Assembly: GCF_000176855.2 (NCBI RefSeq)
Contig: NC_015138.1
Location: 5,270,001-5,334,000 of the forward strand
Length of the DNA stretch: 64,000 nucleotides
Reading direction: 5' to 3'
From: Paracidovorax avenae ATCC 19860
GTDB lineage: Bacteria; Pseudomonadota; Gammaproteobacteria; Burkholderiales; Burkholderiaceae_C
Part shown: positions 58,793 through 64,000 of the stretch, in pieces
Layout: each line of letters starts with the position of its first letter
How positions within the stretch are numbered: the first letter of the stretch is position 1
Translations under genes and position numbers: made by a program
Notes under the pieces: model-generated
The model's input: only the letters and a program-made list of their open reading frames with translations
What the model was told of the DNA's origin: nothing
Databases searched by the model: none

Positions 58793-58808
58793 TTGCAACC
58801 GCTTGCAT
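58793..58808. promoter_or_regulatory. LacI-family operator 2
   Basis: TTGCAACCGCTTGCAT matches operator 1 at 14 of 16 positions. The centres are 68 bp apart, close to six and a half helical turns. It lies 45 bases before the b561 gene start. A half-site ATCGCTTGCG also occurs at 58741-58750. Confidence 0.75.
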
Positions 58809-58852
58809 ACCGCTGGCGCTGGCAGCGCTGCCTTACTGAGGCGGACTTTCCC

Positions 58853-59614
58853 ATGGATACGGCAATGCTCTCCTCCTGGTGGACCTGGCTCCTGCTGCCC
58901 GCCAGCGGCGCGGCAGAGCACCACCTGCCTGCCTGGGCTGCCTGGCACGGCCGACTGATGGTGCTCGCCTGGGCGTTCCTGCTGCCGCTGGGCGTGCTGG
59001 CAGCCCGCTTTTTCAAGGTGGTGCCCGGCCAGCGCTGGCCGGACGAACTCGACCACAAGGCTTGGTGGCACGCTCACCGGCTGCTGCAGTCGGCAGGCAT
59101 GGCGGCGATGCTGGCGGGGCTTTGGCTGGCCTGGGGCCGGGGCACCGGAGCCGGCGCGCTGGCGCAGTGGCATCACGTTCTGGGCATGGCAGTGGTGGTG
59201 CTGGGCCTGCTGCAGACCCTCGGCGGCCTCGCACGCGGCAGCAAGGGGGGCCCGACGGCACGCGAAGGGCTCCGCGGGGACCACTACGACATGACGCGCC
59301 ACCGCAGGGTTTTCGAGCGGCTGCACAAGGTCGTGGGATACGCGGCCCTACTGCTGGCCGCCGCCGTGGTGGTGCTGGGGCTGCGCTTGGCCGATGCGCC
59401 GCGCTGGATGTGGCTCGTGATCGGGGGCTGGTGGTGCGCCTGGTGCATGGTCTTCGTGGCGCTCCAGCGGCAGGGCCGCTGCATCGACACCTACCAGGCG
59501 ATCTGGGGCGACGACCCGGCGCACCCGGGTCAGCACCTGCCTCCCATCGGGCCCGGCATCCGCCGCTACGACCGCGACAGCTTCGCTCGGCGCTTCGGAC
59601 GCCCGCCCTCCTGA
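58853..59614 (+). CDS. Cytochrome b561-like membrane protein
   Basis: 253 residues, five membrane helices. Paired histidines for haem lie in the helices: AAWHGRLMVLAWAFLLPLG, KAWWHAHRLLQSAGMAAML, QWHHVLGMAVVVLGLLQ and FERLHKVVGYAALLLAAAV. The layout fits the eukaryote-like b561/DOMON-type electron-transfer domain. The C-terminal 50 residues are soluble. ATG 58853; no strong RBS. First gene after the divergent operators, 55 bases before the ABC ATPase gene. Confidence 0.82.
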   Translation: MDTAMLSSWWTWLLLPASGAAEHHLPAWAAWHGRLMVLAWAFLLPLGVLAARFFKVVPGQRWPDELDHKAWWHAHRLLQSAGMAAMLAGLWLAWGRGTGAGALAQWHHVLGMAVVVLGLLQTLGGLARGSKGGPTAREGLRGDHYDMTRHRRVFERLHKVVGYAALLLAAAVVVLGLRLADAPRWMWLVIGGWWCAWCMVFVALQRQGRCIDTYQAIWGDDPAHPGQHLPPIGPGIRRYDRDSFARRFGRPPS

Positions 59615-59669
59615 CTTGGGGCCTGGCGTACATCTGCCATTTTCACATTCCCAACATACCGACAACACC

Positions 59670-60782
59670 ATGAGACAACAAAAAAACCCCGATACATCGC
59701 AAGCGCAGGACGCCGGTCTGGAACTGCGCGGCGTGATCAAGCGCTTCGGCGACACGACCGTGGTACAGGAGCTTTCGCTGCGCATTGAGCGCGGCGAATT
59801 CGTGGTGCTGCTGGGCGAGTCGGGCTGCGGCAAGTCCACCACGCTGCGCATGATCGCCGGCCTCGAATCGGTCTCCGCGGGGCAGATCCTCATCGACGGC
59901 CGGGACGTGACCGAGGCGCCGCCCAAGGCCCGCAACATCGCCATGGTGTTCCAGAGCTATGCGCTGTATCCGCACATGGACGTGGCCGAGAACATGAGCT
60001 TCGCCCTGCGCCTGGCCGGCACGCCGCCCGAGGAGATCGCGCGGCGCGTAGGCAACGCCGCCCGCATCCTCAATATCGACCATCTCCTCCAGCGCAAGCC
60101 CAAGGAGTTGTCTGGCGGGCAGCGCCAGCGCGTGGCCATCGGCCGCTGCATCGTGCGCGAGCCCGACGTATTCCTGTTCGACGAACCGCTGTCCAACCTG
60201 GATGCCAAGCTGCGCGGCCACATGCGGGCCGAGCTGGCCGTGCTGCACGAGCGACTGGGCAAGACGACCGTCTACGTGACCCATGACCAGGTGGAGGCGA
60301 TGACGCTGGCCTCGCGCATCGTGATCTTCGACAAGGGCGTGATCCAGCAGATCGGCACGCCTGCGGAAGTGTTCAACCACCCGGCGAACCTGTTCGTTGC
60401 GAGCTTCATCGGCTCGCCGACCATGAACCTGCTGCCGGGCCGCCTGACGGACGATGGATTCATCCAGGGCCCGGGCTTTGCGCTCGCAGTTCCGGCGGGC
60501 ATGGGATCGGCGGGCAGGGACTGCACCCTGGGCGTACGGCCCCAGGCCCTGCGGCTTGCGCAGGGCGACGAGCCGTCGCTGCGCATGCAGGTCAAGGTGG
60601 TCGAGTACCTCGGCTCGGAGAGCGTGCTGGTGGGCCATCTGGAAGGGCATTCCCAGACGCGGCTGACCGCCGTGGTGCCGGGGAACCGCAGCGACCTCAC
60701 ACGCCAGAGCGCCGATCTGGCCGTGCAGCCCTCGGACCTGCACCTCTTCGACACCGCTTCCGGGCAACGCCTGCAGGCCTGA
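59670..60782 (+). CDS. Sugar-type ABC transporter ATP-binding protein (UgpC/MalK family)
   Basis: 370 residues. Walker A GESGCGKST (about 49-57), signature ELSGGQRQRVAIGRCIVREP (about 145-164), Walker B VFLFDEPLSNLDAKLRG, switch His in VTHDQ, then the C-terminal MalK-like regulatory domain (CTLGVRPQALRLA). Energises the permeases at 62186-63948. The start at 59670 has a weak RBS. Confidence 0.94.
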   Translation: MRQQKNPDTSQAQDAGLELRGVIKRFGDTTVVQELSLRIERGEFVVLLGESGCGKSTTLRMIAGLESVSAGQILIDGRDVTEAPPKARNIAMVFQSYALYPHMDVAENMSFALRLAGTPPEEIARRVGNAARILNIDHLLQRKPKELSGGQRQRVAIGRCIVREPDVFLFDEPLSNLDAKLRGHMRAELAVLHERLGKTTVYVTHDQVEAMTLASRIVIFDKGVIQQIGTPAEVFNHPANLFVASFIGSPTMNLLPGRLTDDGFIQGPGFALAVPAGMGSAGRDCTLGVRPQALRLAQGDEPSLRMQVKVVEYLGSESVLVGHLEGHSQTRLTAVVPGNRSDLTRQSADLAVQPSDLHLFDTASGQRLQA

Positions 60783-60844
60783 GCCCGTTTCGCTGCATCC
60801 ACCCCCGGGGCACCATCCACAACCACCATCCCATGGAGACAACC

Positions 60845-62179
60845 ATGCAACGTCGCGACATCGTCAAGGCCGCCGGCCTCAGCGTCTTCGGAGCCGCCTT
60901 TCCCATCGCCAGCAGCCAGGCGCAGGACCGCTACGCCAAATACCGCGGGCAGACCATCGTCATCAGCGTGCCGTCGCACCCGCACTACGATGCGATGCAC
61001 AAGCTGCTGCCCGCCTTCACCAAGGAAACCGGCATCAAGGTGGAGGTGGACAAGCTGCAGATCCTGCGCATGAAGGACAAGCAGCTGCTGGAGATGGCCA
61101 AGCCGCAGGGCGACTACGACCTGGTGAGCTATGTGGTGATGTGGAAGGGCGAATACGCCAAGAAGAACCTGATCCGCGAACTCGACCCCTTCCTGCAGAA
61201 CCCCGCGCTCGCGGACCCGGCCTTCGACCTGCAGGACATCGTTCCGATCTACCGCGAGAACATCGGCCTGGTCGGCGGGCCGCGCGGCTACCTGGCCGGT
61301 CCGGGCGCCAAGCTCTACGGCCTGCCCTACGGCGCAGAAACCTCGATCCTGGCCTACCGCACCGACATCTTCGCCAAGCACGGGCTGAAGCCACCGGAAA
61401 CCTACGCCGAGCTGCAGGCGCTGCTGCCCGTCATCAAGGCCAAGGAAGGCATCGGCGCACTGACATCGCGCGGGCAGGCGGGCCACCAGTGCGTGCATGC
61501 CTGGCTGCTGCATCTCGATCCGCTGGGCGGCAAGGTGTTCACGGACGACTGGAAGCCGCGCTTCAACGACGAGGCCGGCGTCAAGGCGCTGCAACTGCTC
61601 AAGGAGATCTCGGACACCGGGCCCGCCGGCATCCCGGGCTACGGCCAGGGCGAGATGATGACCGCCTTCCTGCAAGGCCAGGCGGCGATGTACCTGGACT
61701 CGACCATCCTCTTCGGGCAGGTCAACGACCCGGCCCGCTCGAAGGTGGGCGGCAAGGTCGGCTACATGCTGCATCCCAAGGGCGTGCGGCAGGCCTCGCA
61801 GTCGGGCGGACTGGGCCTGGCGATTCCGCGCAACGCCCGCAATGCGGACGCCGGCTTCCTGCTGATGCAGTGGCTCGCTTCCAAGCCGCAGGACATCGCG
61901 GTGGCGAAGGCAGGCGGCATCCCCAGCCGCAACAGCACCCTGTCGAACCCCGACCTGGTGCGGCAATACCCCGAATACACCGTCATGCGCGAGCAATTGA
62001 AGTATTCCGACCCGGACTGGCGCCCGATCATCCCGGAGTGGGACGAGATCAATATCCAGGCGCTGGGGGTCGCGATCTCCGAAGTCCTGATCGGCAGGAA
62101 GCAGCCCCGGGAAGCCCTCGACGGCGTGGTGCCCAAGGTCTCCGACATCATGCGGCGCGGCGGCTATCTCAAAGGGTGA
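60845..62179 (+). CDS. ABC transporter substrate-binding protein (family 1)
   Basis: 444 residues. Twin-arginine-like N-terminus MQRRDIVKAAGLSVFGAAF ending SSQAQD; then the sugar-binder fold (QTIVISVPSHPHYDAMHKLL, FTKETGIKVEVDKLQIL, LPYGAETSILAYRTD, FLQGQAAMYLDST, KPQDIAVAKAGGIPSRNST). ATG 60845 is chosen over 60833 because GGAGA stands 6 bases before it. Periplasmic binder for a sugar or polyol. Confidence 0.93.
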   Translation: MQRRDIVKAAGLSVFGAAFPIASSQAQDRYAKYRGQTIVISVPSHPHYDAMHKLLPAFTKETGIKVEVDKLQILRMKDKQLLEMAKPQGDYDLVSYVVMWKGEYAKKNLIRELDPFLQNPALADPAFDLQDIVPIYRENIGLVGGPRGYLAGPGAKLYGLPYGAETSILAYRTDIFAKHGLKPPETYAELQALLPVIKAKEGIGALTSRGQAGHQCVHAWLLHLDPLGGKVFTDDWKPRFNDEAGVKALQLLKEISDTGPAGIPGYGQGEMMTAFLQGQAAMYLDSTILFGQVNDPARSKVGGKVGYMLHPKGVRQASQSGGLGLAIPRNARNADAGFLLMQWLASKPQDIAVAKAGGIPSRNSTLSNPDLVRQYPEYTVMREQLKYSDPDWRPIIPEWDEINIQALGVAISEVLIGRKQPREALDGVVPKVSDIMRRGGYLKG

Positions 62180-62185
62180 TCGGCC

Positions 62186-63076
62186 ATGAAGACTCCCCGT
62201 TGGGTGCCGTGGATCTACGTCGGGCCGGCGGCCCTCGTCATGGCCGCGGCTTGCCTCTATCCGGTACTGTCCGCGCTGCGGCTGGGCTTCTACGACTGGA
62301 GCATCGGCACCCCCTGGTCCGACGCACGCTGGGTTGGCCTGGACACCTTCACACGCACGCTGCAGGAGCCGGCCGTCTGGCAATCGCTCTGGATCACGCT
62401 GCTGTTCTCCTTCGTCTGCGTGACGGCGGAGATGGTGCTGGGCATCGCCCTGGCGCTGGCGCTGGAAGACCGGCCGGGCCGGCCGCTGCGCGGTACCGCG
62501 TTCTTCCGCACGCTCTTCATCCTGCCGATGATGATCGCGCCGATCGCGGTCGGCCTCATCTGGCGCTATGTCTTCGATGCGCAGTTCGGGCTACTCAACG
62601 CACTGCTCGGCGTGGTCGGCGCCGCACCTCAGGCCTGGCTGGCCGATGAGCACCTTGCCTTCGCTGCCATCGTCATCGCCGACATCTGGCAGTGGACGCC
62701 CTTCGTCTTCATCATGATGATCGCCGCTCTGGCCAATGTGGACGGATCGGTGCTGGAGGCGGCGCGCATGGACGGCGCCAACTGGTGGCAGACCACCTTC
62801 CGGGTCAAGCTGCCCATGGTGATGAGCGTCATCGTGGTGACCCTGCTGATGCGGCTCATCGACGCCTTCCGCGTGCTGGAAGTGATCTACATCCTCACTT
62901 TCGGCGGGCCGGGCGCCTCGACCGAGATCCTCTCGCTGCACATCTACAAAACGGCTTTCGTCGGCCAGCAGCTGGGCGCCGCCGCCGCGATCTCCGTGCT
63001 GCTGCTCGCCGTCGTGGCGGGGCTCTCCTGCCTCGCGCTGCGCCTGTCCAACCCGCTTGCCGAGGAGCATTCATGA
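62186..63076 (+). CDS. Sugar ABC transporter permease 1
   Basis: 296 residues, six membrane helices (MalF/UgpA type). The EAA loop is EAARMDGANWWQTTFRVKLP, contacting the ATPase. Starts 6 bases after the binding-protein stop and overlaps the next permease by ATGA. Confidence 0.94.
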   Translation: MKTPRWVPWIYVGPAALVMAAACLYPVLSALRLGFYDWSIGTPWSDARWVGLDTFTRTLQEPAVWQSLWITLLFSFVCVTAEMVLGIALALALEDRPGRPLRGTAFFRTLFILPMMIAPIAVGLIWRYVFDAQFGLLNALLGVVGAAPQAWLADEHLAFAAIVIADIWQWTPFVFIMMIAALANVDGSVLEAARMDGANWWQTTFRVKLPMVMSVIVVTLLMRLIDAFRVLEVIYILTFGGPGASTEILSLHIYKTAFVGQQLGAAAAISVLLLAVVAGLSCLALRLSNPLAEEHS

Positions 63077-63948
63077 ACGCCCCCGCCCTGCCTCCGACCG
63101 CCGCCCTGCGGCGCCCCGGCCGCTACCGCGCCTTCCAGCCGGCGGACCTGCTGCATTACGCGGTGCTGTCGCTGCTGGCGCTCTTTTGCGTGCTGCCGAT
63201 CGCGGTGATGTTCGCCACCTCGTTCAAGCTGCAGAGCCAGCTGTTCTCGACGGGGCTGAACTTCTTGTTCGTGCCCACGCTGGAGAACTACCGCGAGGTG
63301 CTGTTCGGCGACAACTTCGACCGCTACCTGGTCAACAGCCTGATCGTGGGCGTCAGCGCCACCGCCATCACGCTGGTGCTGGGCTGCATGGCCGCCTACG
63401 GCCTGGTGCGGCTGCGTTTCCGCGGCCGGCAGGCGATCGGCTACGCCACGCTGCTGCTGCGCACCGTGCCGCTGGCGGTGCTGGCGGTGCCGGTGTTCAT
63501 GATCTGGTCGCAGGCGGGCCTGGCCAACTCGCTCGCGGGCCTGGTGCTGCTCTACGTGGCGGTCAACCTGCCGTTCACCATCTGGCTGCTGTACGGCTTC
63601 ATCCAGCAGGTGCCCGTGGAGCTGGAAGAGGCCGCCGCCATCGACGGCTGCGGACCGGTGGAGGTGTTCTGGCGGATCGTGCTGCCGCTGATCCGGCCGG
63701 GCCTGGCGGCGGCCGCCATCTTCACCTTCCGCATCGCATGGAACGAATTCATCCTGGCGCTGGTGCTCACCGACCGCGCCACCCGCACGCTGCCCGTGGC
63801 CGCTTCGCTCTACGTCACCGACATCGGCGTGGATTGGGGGAAGGTCATGGCGCTCGGCAGCCTGATCGCCATTCCGCCGCTGATCTTCACCTTCCTTGCC
63901 GCACGCCAGATCATCACCGGGCTCACGGCCGGGGCCGTGAAGGGTTGA
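63073..63948 (+). CDS. Sugar ABC transporter permease 2
   Basis: 291 residues, six membrane helices (MalG/UgpE type). EAA loop: EEAAAIDGCGPVEVFWRIVL. Typical VMFATSFKLQSQLFS opening loop and AWNEFILALVLT. Completes a four-gene importer with the ATPase, binding protein and permease 1. Confidence 0.94.
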   Translation: MNAPALPPTAALRRPGRYRAFQPADLLHYAVLSLLALFCVLPIAVMFATSFKLQSQLFSTGLNFLFVPTLENYREVLFGDNFDRYLVNSLIVGVSATAITLVLGCMAAYGLVRLRFRGRQAIGYATLLLRTVPLAVLAVPVFMIWSQAGLANSLAGLVLLYVAVNLPFTIWLLYGFIQQVPVELEEAAAIDGCGPVEVFWRIVLPLIRPGLAAAAIFTFRIAWNEFILALVLTDRATRTLPVAASLYVTDIGVDWGKVMALGSLIAIPPLIFTFLAARQIITGLTAGAVKG

Positions 63949-63959
63949 GAAAGATCCTC

Positions 63960-64000
63960 ATGCAGCACTCTTCCATCAACCGGCGCTCCGCCGTGTCCTC
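63960..64000 (+). CDS. Start of a further gene, cut by the right edge
   Basis: ATG at 63960, 11 bases after the permease stop, opens a frame reading MQHSSINRRSAVSS to the window end. The RR pair could be the beginning of a Tat signal. GAGAAAG precedes the ATG. Only 13 codons are visible, so the call rests on position. Confidence 0.4.
   Translation, partial: MQHSSINRRSAVS

Noticed and set aside
59616..59669. Upstream extension of the ABC ATPase start to 59616
   Set aside because: The added residues are unlike the family N-terminus and would begin inside the tail of the b561 transcript spacer without an RBS.

Overview
The window is about 64 kb of GC-rich (roughly 68%) chromosome with dense, mostly short-spaced genes. 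The combination of a TctC-type solute-binding protein, TRAP transporters, the purB-yaeQ and dprA-lysM-def-fmt neighbourhoods, DUF3717/DUF1289 and DUF1800/DUF1501 proteins, and a large effector-like protein points to a betaproteobacterium of the Comamonadaceae, most likely a plant-associated Acidovorax. The organism is an inference; no rRNA or marker set is present.

Layout. 1-3621: a large Ala/Arg-rich effector-like protein cut by the left edge. 3846-13560: housekeeping and envelope genes (degenerate HD-GYP protein, glutathione peroxidase, GST, purB, yaeQ, a DUF2007-like protein, a DUF3717-DUF1289 protein, a TerC protein behind a yybP-ykoY riboswitch, a holin-IV-like protein, BepA-like protease). 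The gap after the peroxidase holds a structured, terminator-ended segment that may be a small RNA with an anti-Shine-Dalgarno tract. 13684-19141: moaC, two tandem IS5/IS427-type elements, then a strikingly AT-rich pilin glycosylation cassette (pilA, pglL/tfpO-like ligase, tfpZ-like accessory protein) with a sigma-54 promoter and a terminator that also contains the ligase ribosome-binding site. 19345-33324: FHA and PP2C pair, second TerC, sucCD, argC, dprA, LysM protein, def, small lipoprotein, fmt, azlCD, pgk, pyrF.

33374-39227: an AT-rich two-gene unit resembling an effector/immunity pair, then a LysR regulator, a TctC-type binding protein, an AstE/AspA-type deacylase, an EmrE-type pump and an EamA transporter. 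39572-45073: a chemotaxis receptor and a DUF1800/DUF1501 secreted pair. 45063-57276: a LysR-controlled catabolic cluster (TctC, PdxA2-like dehydrogenase, enolase-superfamily sugar-acid dehydratase, DapA-family lyase, TRAP transporter with two binding proteins, a beta-propeller protein and two amidohydrolase-type lactonases). Together these fit uptake of a sugar acid or lactone, hydrolysis, dehydration and cleavage; the substrate is not shown by the sequence. A DctP remnant follows. 57608-64000: a LacI regulator with two palindromic operators in the divergent region facing a cytochrome b561-like gene and a complete sugar-type ABC transporter, with another gene starting at the right edge.

The points most worth following are the candidate anti-SD small RNA (5859-6010), the pilA-pglL terminator/RBS overlap (18572-18597), the riboswitch with a competing hairpin (9871-10052), the tandem divergent IS copies, and the effector/immunity-like pair at 33374-34608.
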